A DNA stretch of 64,000 bases from Obelidium mucronatum (Eukaryota; Chytridiomycota; Chytridiomycetes; Chytridiales; Chytriomycetaceae). The stretch spans positions 1 to 64,000 of the forward strand of contig JAIVFH010000131.1 of assembly GCA_025765595.1 (NCBI GenBank), read 5' to 3'. Below are positions 1 to 9,167 of the stretch, piece after piece. Each line of letters starts with the position of its first letter. The first letter of the stretch is position 1. The notes under the pieces were generated by a model. That model was not told the origin of the DNA. It saw only the letters and a list, made by a program, of their open reading frames with translations, and did not search any database. The position numbers and the translations under genes are program-made.

Positions 1-905
1 GTAGAACCAGAACCAGTAGCATTCCCTTGTCCCAGTAGAATCCTCGCAACTGGAGCGATTGCGTTAAACATCTGGCGAATTTCGCGAAGCTCTCGGAGAA
101 TATCCGAGTCGTAGGCGGTAGCACTCGAGGATGCCAGAGACTCGCGTCGCGAAGAGTTGGTGGAGGGCGGCAATGGAACCAACCCAGCGGCAGCAGCAGC
201 GATTCCAGAAGACCTTGGGGCTTCAGCCACCGTCATCTCCACAGAGACACCTTGGCGATCACTCACATACTTCAAGATCGCCGCCGCTAACTCCTCCATC
301 GAGTACTCCTCACTAACAATCTTAGGCATTTCCCCACCAGACCCCGCCAACGCCATTTCCTTTCCAATCCACACGTTGTAATCCTTCGAATACAAGTCCC
401 TTCTCGCTTCCGCGGCGTTCTGGAGAACAGCATCTAGCATGTTGCGCTGGAGGAGCGCATCCTTGACGTAGACCACCAGCTCAGACTCCGGCAGCGGCCG
501 CTGCAGCTCCTCGTTCTTCTCCGTGATTAACTGGGTCAATGAGCGCCACGAATAATGGCCGGCAGGAACCAGAGAATAGCGGCCGACGATCTTGTCCAGG
601 TCGCCCGACTTCGCAAAGACATCTCCAGACTTGAACGACTTGAGCATGAACTCCAAGAACTCCTCGAACGACGGCTTCGACGCATTCACGGCACGCTGAT
701 CTGCAACGAACTTCTTGACGGCCGCTTTGACTTCGGGCGCTTCGAGGAAGCATTCTTCGACGATGTTGTCGACTACATCACTGGCAGAAGGTGAAGACAC
801 CCCATTCAGCTTGACCGCCGTGTACTGACGCCGAATTGCTTTAGACCAGTTTCGAACGCCGATCCCGTTGAAGCTGTCGAACCACTTGGTGTTGGCAGCG
901 ATCAT
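1..905 (-). CDS. Gag-like protein, partial at left edge
   Basis: An open frame without stops runs from an ATG at 905 to the window edge (301 codons read). The middle is helical and charged, with a stretch like the capsid region of LTR-retrotransposon Gag proteins (FEEFLEFMLKSF followed by RPLPESELVVYVKDALLQ), then a Ser/Ala-rich tail. No zinc knuckle is reached before the edge. Immediately upstream another frame (1029-907, minus) also reads plausibly as protein and ends near a TTACAG that could be a splice acceptor, so an upstream exon is possible. The Gag identity is an inference from overall character, and a host hypothetical protein remains possible. Confidence 0.45.
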   Translation of the reverse strand, partial: MIAANTKWFDSFNGIGVRNWSKAIRRQYTAVKLNGVSSPSASDVVDNIVEECFLEAPEVKAAVKKFVADQRAVNASKPSFEEFLEFMLKSFKSGDVFAKSGDLDKIVGRYSLVPAGHYSWRSLTQLITEKNEELQRPLPESELVVYVKDALLQRNMLDAVLQNAAEARRDLYSKDYNVWIGKEMALAGSGGEMPKIVSEEYSMEELAAAILKYVSDRQGVSVEMTVAEAPRSSGIAAAAAGLVPLPPSTNSSRRESLASSSATAYDSDILRELREIRQMFNAIAPVARILLGQGNATGSGS

Positions 906-1090
906 TTGCTTGTTTTTCGTAGACTGTAAGTAGTAGATCTGTGTATGAAGACACAGCATCAGCACCCTTGCTAGGAGGCACCAAATGTGGAACAGTGAAC
1001 CGAGCTTGCCTCCTTTGCTGTTGTTCCACGTCGATCTAGCGGTTGAGTGCTCTCTTGACTAGGTAAGTGTCTACTTTGTTTCCAATTTAA

Positions 1091-1312
1091 CCACCTTCCT
1101 TTTTATTCCAAAACGCGTACACTATAAAACCAACTACAACAAATAATAAAGAGATTTGCTTTCCCACATGGGAAGTTCAAGAAATCTTGGATTCTTGCGT
1201 TTTCTACAACAAACTTCAATATTTAGTCCACTGGATGGGTTATTCTAACTCTGACCGCTCTTGGGAGCCTGCTGCCAATGTTTCTGGTTCTGCTGAGTTC
1301 GATTTTGAGTGA
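1091..1312 (+). pseudogene. Ty3/gypsy integrase C-terminal chromodomain fragment
   Basis: This plus-strand frame has no start codon and opens just after a stop at 1088. It translates to a classic chromodomain end: WEVQEILDS, then YLVHWMGYSNSDRSWEP, then a short tail and TGA at 1310-1312. In chromoviral Ty3/gypsy elements this module closes the integrase and targets histone marks. The rest of pol is absent to the left, where an oppositely oriented Gag-like frame lies, so this is a detached 3' end. Its last codons overlap the truncated LINE ORF2 on the other strand, which places the junction at about 1275-1312. Confidence 0.75.
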
Positions 1313-1996
1313 TGCTGTGTTGTACGTTGCCACGCTTAGTTCCATTTTGTTTGGGTTTGATCTGATTTCCCTTCTGGCAAAGTCTGGTGTTTGTTCTTGT
1401 TCTGGGAGGGTTTCACCGTTATTGTCAGCTGTTCCCTCGTTGTCTCCTTCCTCAATTGTGGCTTCCTCCATTGTTTCTTCTTGTTCGATTGGTCTCTTTT
1501 TCTGTGGCCCTGCTGGCAGTGTTGCTGTTTTATGTTTCTTGGTGTTTTGAGTTGTGGTTCTTTCTTTTTGTCTTTTTTCAGGCTTTTTGTTTGTTGTTGT
1601 GTTCCTTTCTTCTTTGTTGTGTTTGTGAGTTTCATTATCCGTTTCAATGTAGTTTTCTAGTTTTGTGTATTTGTTCAGTTTACTGGAGAGCCACATTTGT
1701 CTCTTTTGCCATAGGATGTCCTGTTGCTCTTTGCTGGAGCCTCCTCCTTGTGGGAATTCCCCTTCTTCTTTATCTTGGAGGGAGGTGATTTTCCTTTCTG
1801 TCTCCTCTGTTAGCTCTCCTGTTCTGTATAGCTCTTGGATGGCGTCTTTGATTGCTATTGTGTTGGTTGTTTGTTTTGTTTTTGTACTACTTTTATTTTC
1901 ACTACTTCTGATTTCTTTTCTTGTTGCACTGCTAACTATATGTTTCCCTTTTCTGACTCCTCTGCTATCCACCTCTTTCTGTTTGTGCTTATTCAT
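1223..1996 (-). pseudogene. LINE ORF2 N-terminus, truncated in the endonuclease
   Basis: ORF2 starts at an ATG at 1996 inside the ATGAATAA that also contains the ORF1 stop, a layout that fits termination-reinitiation. About 215 residues of Lys/Glu/Thr-rich, poorly ordered sequence precede MELSVATYNTASLK (ATG-like position 1345), which resembles the first strand of an apurinic-type (EEP) endonuclease. Shortly afterwards the frame enters DNA that on the other strand encodes a gypsy chromodomain, and it stops at 1223. The rest of the endonuclease and the reverse transcriptase are gone. The long N-terminal extension could instead be a separate short ORF. Confidence 0.6.
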
Positions 1997-4200
1997 CGTC
2001 GGTTCGGCCTGTTTCAGGGCGTTTCTTCTTCTCCCACTTCTTTCCCTTTCCGTCGTGGCGTTTGGTGTATTCGACACCAGCACTCTTCTTCCCAATAGTT
2101 TTTCGAGTGTTTTCCTTTCTTTGGTGTTTTCTCCAGAGTTCCTCCAGCTTAACCACTCTTTTCTTCAGTCCAATGTATTCCTCTTCTTCACCCTCATTGT
2201 ATCCAAAGATTTCTTTGTTCAAGACCTTGATTTCACCAATGATTGCCTCTCCAAGGGTTTCTCCTTTTTCTTTGTCTACCATTTCTTCGTCCAAAGGCTC
2301 CAGCTTTGTTGACTGGTCAGTTTCCTCCCCTGTTTCAGTTTCTTCCCTTGTTTCTGTTAAGGGTTTAATTGTTTCCTCATCCATGTCATTCTGGATTTTT
2401 GCCCATTGGTCATTCAGGCTGTTCTCTTTTTCCTTCATCCAGATCTCCATCTTTTCTTCCAGCTCTCCTTTTACTCTTTCCATTTCTGCTTCCATCTTTG
2501 TCTCCATCTCCGCTTTTATTGCTGCCACTTCCGCTTGGACGGCCTGCTTCAACTCCTCCTTCCAATCCTCCTCTGTTTGCATGGTTCTTCCAAGGGGGCT
2601 TGTTCCTGCTGTGGCGGTACCTTGTAGGGCAGTTCTTTGGGCTTTCGTCAGGATTCTGTTTGGGGTTGGGTCCCATTGTTCACTTTGTCTGGTGGTCTCA
2701 GTGCTACGGGTGAGTGGGCGTAGTTTTTCGTTGATGTTGATGTTGAGGTGGTCGCATCCTCTTGCTTGGGCTTCAGACAATCTGATTCCTTTGTTTTCCA
2801 GTTCTCTGATGTCTGAGCGGATGAGGCTCACTTCTTCCCCGTTCATGGTGGTGTAGCTTGGTCGGTCCCCAAGTCTCATTAGACGTGTTTCGACTGCTTT
2901 GTTGTGGGCGTCACAGTTCTGCTGTAAGTGGTCCCCATGGCAGTGTTTGCAGTCGTCGCGTGGCCGGTAGGTTCCGTCTTGCTTTTTGACCATTTTCCAG
3001 ATGAACGTGTATGTAGTGTTTGACCCATGGAATTTGTACTTGATGTTTTTGTGTTTAGTTTTTAGTCTGATGTTTTGTTTTGTACTTACTTTTGTTGGGT
3101 CGCGCTTTTTAGCATCATCTGATGATTTCATCAGGACTTCCAGGGCAAACGGAATTCTCCTGCTTGTATCTCCTCTCAGAATGCGGAAGCTCTCTACTCC
3201 TTTTCCCAGTTGGTGTATGGCGTCCTTCCATTCGTTGGCGGTTGTTCGGCGTCCAATGTCCCGGATCACTAGGGAGTGAGTTCGTTCTCTGTGTTGCCGA
3301 ATTTCGGCTGCCTCGCTTTCGTCGGTAAGAGTGACCGTGTTTCGATTGTAGATTGCGTAGGGGAGGTTTCGCAGGCATTCCGCCTTTTTCTGCTCGTTGT
3401 TGAAGTACAAGCTGACAACAATTTCCCTGCTGTTGTTGGTAGTTCTGCCAAATGCCTGGGTGATTTCGGCTCCTTTGGCTTCCCAGAGCCTTTTGATGTC
3501 CTCGACGAGTTCTGTTGGTGGTAGGTTTTTCTCGTTATCGATTCCTCAAGCCAGGATTTTGGCTTCCTGTCCCCCTGCAGCAGTTCCCTCCACGTTGAAC
3601 AGGTTCCGGTCCGTTGGGACTGTTGGGATCGTGATGTTTTTGTTGAGGAATTCGAGCTCGTCGTCCTTGAGCTGGAAGACAAGCTTGTGTGCCTTTGGAT
3701 AGACGGTAGTTACAACCTGGTAGTCCCTGGCGAGGAGCGTTTCGAGGCCTTCCTTGGCGTTTCTTGCTTTGATTCCAGCCATTTGGATGAGGCTGTTGGC
3801 GTGGTTGACTTCGATCGATGCAACGTAGCGGCTCATTTGTGTTTTTTTGGTTCTTTTAAGGGAAGTGTTTTGTTTTTTTTTCTCTTCTTCTTTTCTTCTT
3901 GCTTTGATTTGCATCTTGGGTGTTCTTTTGGTTGCTTTGTTTTTTGTATTAGGTCTATTGGGTGTGTTGGTTGTGTTGGTTGTGTGTGTGTTGTATGGTG
4001 TATAAGGTGTTTGTGTGTATAACAGCGCATGTAGCGCATTTGCGTTTATTCCAGCGTACCATCCCCCGCGCGTTGAGTCCCCCATTACAGGCGACCTATC
4101 GGGCAGTTGCGTTTTACTGCAGGAGTAACGGTGGGGACTGCGTATCATACGCCATGTCCAGAGTCGCCTTAAAGGCCTACTCGACTCCACCCATTTGCCC
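1300..4200 (-). mobile_element. LINE-type retrotransposon, 3'-truncated
   Basis: On the minus strand a non-LTR element reads 5' to 3' as an untranslated leader (about 4200-3837), ORF1 (3836-1989) and the beginning of ORF2 (1996 onward). ORF2 breaks off at about 1300, just after its endonuclease domain starts, where gypsy sequence begins. The whole reverse transcriptase is missing. LINEs usually lose their 5' end, so loss of the 3' part points to disruption by another element or a rearrangement. The exact 5' limit is not visible; the GC-rich tandem segment beyond 4218 may belong to a different copy. Confidence 0.7.
1989..3836 (-). pseudogene. LINE ORF1 (nucleic-acid-binding Gag-like protein) with one in-frame stop
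   Basis: The frame starts at an ATG at 3836 (MSRYVASIEV) and runs to TAA at 1989-1991, about 615 codons, broken once by an in-frame TGA at 3546-3548. Both sides of the stop are in the same frame, so this looks like a point nonsense mutation (for example CGA to TGA). The central part carries a zinc-knuckle-like motif, CKHC followed by H and C (CX2CX3HX4C) at about 2900-2950, as in LINE ORF1 proteins that coat the RNA. The C-terminal third is very acidic and lysine-rich with long predicted helices or coiled coil. The stop overlaps the ORF2 start in the octamer ATGAATAA. Confidence 0.7.
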
Positions 4201-4217
4201 ACCACTTTCGGGTGGGG

Positions 4218-4910
4218 CTTTGGCTTCGCGTAGCGTCCTCCGTTGCTGCTGCTGGCATTGCTGCTGCTGGATTGTTGGTGCCCGCGTCCCTCCGGTCTCA
4301 AGCCCCGCCCCACTACTTCCCTTCCCTCGCCTCCTCCTGCGCGTCCTTCCGCCCCATCATCCTCTTCATGTCGGGCGCTTGCGTCCAATACGTGGTGGTG
4401 TCCTCTTTTCCTGCCCCCCCGCATCGGTCGCACATTTTAAAGGTGTTGGTGCTTGGCCATTTTCGCATCACGCCCTCTAAGAGGGGCAACGCTCCGCAGC
4501 CTTCGGACCCAGTTCCCGGCGACGGCTCCGTTGCTGCTGCTGGCGTTTCTGCTGCTGGATCGTCACTTCCCGCGCCCCTCCGGTCCTGAGCCCCGTCCCG
4601 CCACTTCCCTTCCCTCGCCTGTTCCCGCGCGCCCGTTTGCTCCAGCATCCTCTCCACTTCTGGCGCTTGCGTTCGATGCAGGGGGGTGTCTTCTTGTCCG
4701 GCCCTCCTGTTTCGGTCGCATGTGTTGTGGATGTTGGTGCTTGGCCGCTTTCGCGTCACCCCCTCTGTAAGGGGCGTCGCTCCACGGCCTTCGGTCCCGG
4801 TTCCCAGCGACGAATCCGTTGCTGCTGCTGGCGTCGCTGCTGCTGGCGTCGCTGCTGCTGGATTGTTGTTTCCCGCGCCCCTCCGGTCCTGAGTCCCTCC
4901 CCACCTCCGC
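4218..4910. repeat. GC-rich tandem duplication, unit about 290-303 bp
   Basis: Three landmarks of the form TCCGGTC followed by TCAAG or CTGAG occur at 4291, 4579 and 4882, spaced 288 and 303 bp. The intervening sequence repeats in order: a GCTGCTGCTG-rich run, a CCCGCG/CCTCCGG block, a block beginning GTTGGTGCTTGGCC, and a CCCTCT-AAG/TAAGGGGC block. Copies have diverged by many substitutions and by a variable number of GCTGCTGGC triplet units (one extra pair in the 3' copy). The repeat underlies the duplicated minus-strand peptide described for 4313-5047. Confidence 0.75.
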
Positions 4911-5047
4911 GCCTCCTGCCGCAGTCCTGCCCACGCTGCCACCTTGAGCCACTGCGACAGTTGCGCGGAGGTCCCCGTTGGACGATTGCTCCTGTTGCAT
5001 TCAGGTGGTGGTGGTGTTAGGACTTGTGTTGGCGGGTGGCTTACCAC
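4313..5047 (-). pseudogene. Possible retroelement C-terminal zinc-motif segment, duplicated
   Basis: A minus-strand frame of about 244 codons encodes two similar blocks. Each has a region like PSTN followed by CDR, then G/RAG, then ED and T, which resembles the C-terminal cysteine motif that follows the reverse transcriptase in many LINEs. In the 3' block the motif reads CDRCGGAGKED; in the 5' block the second cysteine is lost (CDRNRRAG). Ala/Thr-rich runs coded by GCT/GCA triplets separate the blocks. If correct, this is the 3' end of an older LINE copy lying directly upstream of the ORF1/ORF2 copy. No polymerase motifs are present, so the assignment is tentative. Confidence 0.35.
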
Positions 5048-5904
5048 TTCGCGTTTTCAACAAAGTTTCACTTATTCTAGTGAACTAAATCGTATGTAGA
5101 ATATAATAAACAGGCTAGCTTTATTTAATTGATACAATTCGTAATCCAATTTATCCCATCTGGATTCTAAGTTTGATACGTGGTCAGCTTTCCTTGGAAG
5201 CAAGAAAGCCAGACGTACAACTTTGGAAGAAAGACTCGTGAATGGTATTCACTCGTGGACCATGGTATAATTAGAATAAGGGTGTTAGTGTGAAATGAGG
5301 CGTTAGTGTGAATACCTGAAACGCATGTTTCAGACTAACTCTGGGTATAAATAAGAAGAAGTGTTAGAACTAAAGAAAAGAGAGCTTTCCACAAAAATAG
5401 TGTGCTATAAACACTGACCACTCACCATGATCTTTGACGACGCCAGGCTAAGGAGGTTTTATTGGATTTCCCACAATCCGCAAAGTTCCCTTCTGATTTT
5501 GACGGATTTGCTCGATGCGCCATGCTTGCAATTGATTTGTCCAGGATCTTGACTTGATGCCTAGCTTCATGTCTCATTTGCTGGATCATTTAACACTTTT
5601 CTTTGTCGTCCAAGTCGCGGCTGCTGAAGCCTTAGAGTCCCGCCTTGCTTTTGCTTCAATCCTTTTAAAGTCTCTGTCACTTAGGCTGGCAGCAAAAATT
5701 TGTAAAGGCCATCTGATTCAGACTTGTCCAAAAAGGACCAAAGAACCTTTCCCACTTGCTTGGAATCAGTCATGAACAAGCAAAAAAGGATCTTGTCAAT
5801 GTGAAGCGTAACAAACAAGAAGAGGTTTTACTGTATCATCAAGAGGCCAAACTTGAGTGGCAGATAAGAAAAAAAAAGTGAAAGGAAAAAAATTTAAAGG
5901 TCAT
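5048..5904. other. Gene-free stretch with decayed LTR-retroelement traces
   Basis: No intact gene is visible. The stretch holds a direct repeat of GTTAGTGTGAA (5284 and 5302), a perfect inverted repeat of 7-bp arms around GCAT (5316-5333), and a TATAAATA box near 5344. Further on, at about 5700, a broken plus-strand reading contains CKGH followed by C, resembling a retroviral-type zinc knuckle. Together these suggest a heavily decayed LTR element in plus orientation. The last 50 bp is the 3' region of the minus-strand hydrolase gene. Confidence 0.35.
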
Positions 5905-8739
5905 TTAGGCGCATGGACCTTGAGAAACCCATCCAGTGGAACCTGCTGGTGCATCTGGTCTTACTCCTGCTCCTTCACCAATTGTCTTATCAATGTAGTT
6001 GATGCCTTTAAAACTGACCTTGGCAACAACATTGTAGTCCAGTTTGGGGTTCCAGGCAGGGTAGCACTTGGGAATTCCAGTTGCAGTGGTAGTGTTAGCA
6101 GACTTTGTGGTTGTCTTCTTGGCGGCTGTTGTTGTGGTTGGCTTTTTTGTTGTTGTTTTATTTGTTGTTTTCTGGGTGGTGGTGGTTTTTGTAGACGTGG
6201 TAGTAGTTTTAGTGGTGGTTGTTGGAACAGTAGTAGTTACAGTAGTAGTGGTGGATGTCTGAGTGGCAGTAGTAGTAGTAGTAGTAGTTTAGTAGTAGTA
6301 GTAGCAGTGGTAGTAGTTGTAGTGGCTGCTGTGGTGGTGGTAGTTGGAATGGTAGTTGTAGTTGGAGTTGTAGAGGCTGTAGAGGCAGCTCCTGAGCTGG
6401 TGTACTTCAAGACAATGACTTGATACTGATCCAAGCTATCTACTTGAGCAATCAGCTTCAATCCATCACTTGTAAATGCTGGGGTGGTCCCTGTGGTGGC
6501 ATCTTGGCATACAAATGAGGGGTCTGGTGAGATGACAGAGACACTTGAAACACTGACGTTTTTTTTGACAAACTTGGATGAAAGCTGTAACAAGTCAATA
6601 GTAACAGCAAATGAGGTTTTTGTGAGTTGGTACTTTCCGTTCACACCAATGTAGTTGACCATGTGGATGTAAACTTCGTTCCACTCAGGGAGATGAGATA
6701 CTTCAAAATGAACACGGCGATCAGCAGTTGTGCTGACAAATGTTGGCAAAATTGCTGCATTGGCTGTTACAAGGGAGTTGAAGGATGCAGCGTCAGTGGT
6801 TGCATTAAGGTACTTCCAACCAGCAGTGCTTTGAATGTAAGAAACCTTTCCACCATTGGGGACTTGGTTTGTTTTTGAAGCTGGAATGGCGGCTTTAGTG
6901 AATCCAAGTAAGTCAGACAAGATCAACTCTGGACGCTCAGTTCCGACATCATTAAGCAAGCCTGGCTTGGGACCAGTGACAATCAGGTTTCCACCCTTTT
7001 GAACAAAAGATCTGAAAGTGGCAGCTTGGGCATCTGTAATAGCTTGGACGTTTGGAAGGATGATTGTGTCATACTGAGCGAGATTAACAAGAGACAATCG
7101 CGGGCTGACAATGACTTCGAATGGAAGGTGTGAGTGCAAGAGAGCTTTCACAGCACCACGGTATTCTCCAAGTCCTTGAAAGTTGTAACAACTCTGAGCG
7201 GCAGCTCCTTGAGCCCACCACGTCTTATCTGTTGCAAGCGGTGAAGAAGTGGTGCAGAATAATCCAAGGCCTTCAGTAGAGTCGTCAATAAAATCACGAT
7301 TTTCAGATGAGTGGAATAATCCAATGCGAGCAAGTCTTTGAGAACGGTACAGCCGGTCTTCATTGGCAGCAATCCACTTGTACATACGAGTCCGCATTGC
7401 AGTGTCAGTAGAGACTTCCTTCTTTGGCGACTTGACTTCATACACATTGTTACCAGTGGCGACAGCTGTGACGATTGAGTGACGCGCATCATCCTCCTTG
7501 ATTCCATACGTAAATGCCCAAGATGGGTTGGGGGCGCTTCCGGACTTGGAGTACTTGTACATGGAGATGAAACTGACCCAGTCGTCTTCAAGGGCAGTAC
7601 GCATAGAGTTGTCTAGAGAAACAACATCAATTTCCCAGACATGAGTGATTCCATCGCCAATGAGAGAAGGGCCATCGAATCCGGTACGAGTAGCATAGAG
7701 GTAATCAATGGTAACGGTTTCAATAATGCACAAAAAGTTGGGGTTGACCTTTCGAGCAGCTGAACAGGCGTACTTCAAGAAGTTGTTGATGTTAGTGTGA
7801 CGCCATTGAAGCTGTTGGGTTTTGGATGAATCTTAGAACAAAGGCAGAGTCATTGCAATTGTAATCTTACCCATGCACGAAAGTTTTCGTCCTTATAGTT
7901 GACAGCCTTTGGAACTGTGCGACCAGTATCAGCCTTGAATTGAGCAGCGGCTCTTGGAGATGCATCACACCAGAGACCAGTGATGTCATTATAGAGTGGA
8001 ACATCAATCCAAACACCGTCGGCACCAGATCCGGCAAGAAGAGCCACGCGCTTGGCAAAGTAATCTTTCCAGCCTGAATTGAAGTCCATCCAAGCACTCT
8101 CAACACCAGGGTCCACCCAAAAGACTTGCCCAGATCCGATGAATACGTTTGTTTTGTTAGTGGCGATGTCATACTGAACCCAATCTGGCATATTTCATGA
8201 TTTATGTCAATAAGCAACGGGCGAATGTGTGCTTATTAACCTGGGTGCTGTTTGGCCATACTCTTGCCTGCTTTGACTGCATCCTTTTCAGAGAGCACTT
8301 CACCACCCGGATAGTAGACCACGACCTTCATTCCTTGCGAATGAATGTATTGAGACACAGTCTTGACATTGTCGACAGCTCCGGCAAAGGCAGCATCATC
8401 AAGGTACCCCGAAAACTCTGTGTCAAGTTCCACAACAGTGACGCCTTGAGCTTTCATGCCGTCCAAGTAGGCTTTGTCAGCTGGATCTAAGTTGACGGAT
8501 CCGTCGCCGAGAGTGTAGGCAGCAGCGTCACCAGCGCGGGCTTTGATTGCCCAATCTGGGAAAGAGCCAATTGGGCTTGTAATTGGAGTACCCACAGTCA
8601 ACTTGGAGCAGGTAGGAGCTGAGTCCAGAAGAAATTGTGAGTAAGTGAGGTCATGGATATTCAATTGGGGCTCTTGCCACCAAACCTCGTTTGCTCGACA
8701 GTGGGACCGCATGAGTTGCAGAGCTGAGAAGTATAGCAT
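5905..8739 (-). CDS. Secreted glycoside-hydrolase-like enzyme with Thr-rich linker and chitin-binding tail; frameshifted
   Basis: Three exons (8739-8241, 8184-7871, 7811-5905) joined by introns of 56 and 59 nt. The N-terminal half reads as a TIM-barrel hydrolase (motifs VELDTEF, VVVYYPGGE, GVWIDVPLYND, FLCIIE). The following region (QYDTIILPNVQAITDAQ, then GGNLIVTG) resembles the glutaminase-fold domain found in several beta-galactosidase-type families. A Thr-rich linker coded by ACT/ACC repeats leads to a CBM5/12-like chitin-binding module (CYPAWNP through GSTGWVSQGPC). Within the ACT microsatellite at about 6285-6292 one base is missing, so the direct frame ends at 6237 and the binding module is out of frame. 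With that base counted the exons sum to 907 codons. The signal peptide is not convincing at this ATG, so an upstream exon may exist. Confidence 0.7.
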
Positions 8740-9167
8740 AGATAATTGTGCTGATTGCGACTCATGTTGTCCTGGTTTGATGAAATGGCGGTTAATGTTG
8801 TGACGTAATCATTATGGCAAGCCCATTCATAACTTTAGGGAGCCTTGCAGCCTTGCTCCAGCATGTCGATGTAGATGGCATGATGGCATCATTTCAAAGC
8901 ATGTGGAAGACAAGTAGTGGTACTCACAAAATAACGGTTCTCAATGATGTTCTTTTTTTTGAGGCGGTCAATCCACACAAAAATGGTGGAAAAATTGTAA
9001 AAATGGTGTAAAAACGGTTGTGAAACAAAAAACTTGGGAAAAAGGATTTTTGAACTGATTCTAAATGAGAATTTTCGTAATGGTGGCAATGCGTCTAAGC
9101 TTTTGAAGCAGAGTCAACTGAATTTGCAATCTAGACTGCCGTTATAGAGTATTATACTCCTTGTATT
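8740..9167. other. Intergenic region, nothing recognised
   Basis: AT-rich sequence between the 5' end of the hydrolase gene and the 3' end of GAA1. It contains no convincing ORF, repeat or RNA gene. It should hold the hydrolase promoter (minus strand) and the GAA1 3' untranslated region. Confidence 0.5.

Noticed and set aside
1278..2856. Long plus-strand ORFs rich in Phe, Leu, Cys and Ser opposite the LINE
   Set aside because: They are antisense shadows of Lys/Glu-rich LINE coding sequence; composition and lack of motifs explain them.
5857..6423. Gly/Ser/Val-rich plus-strand ORF
   Set aside because: It is the antisense of the Thr-rich linker and chitin-binding tail of the minus-strand hydrolase.
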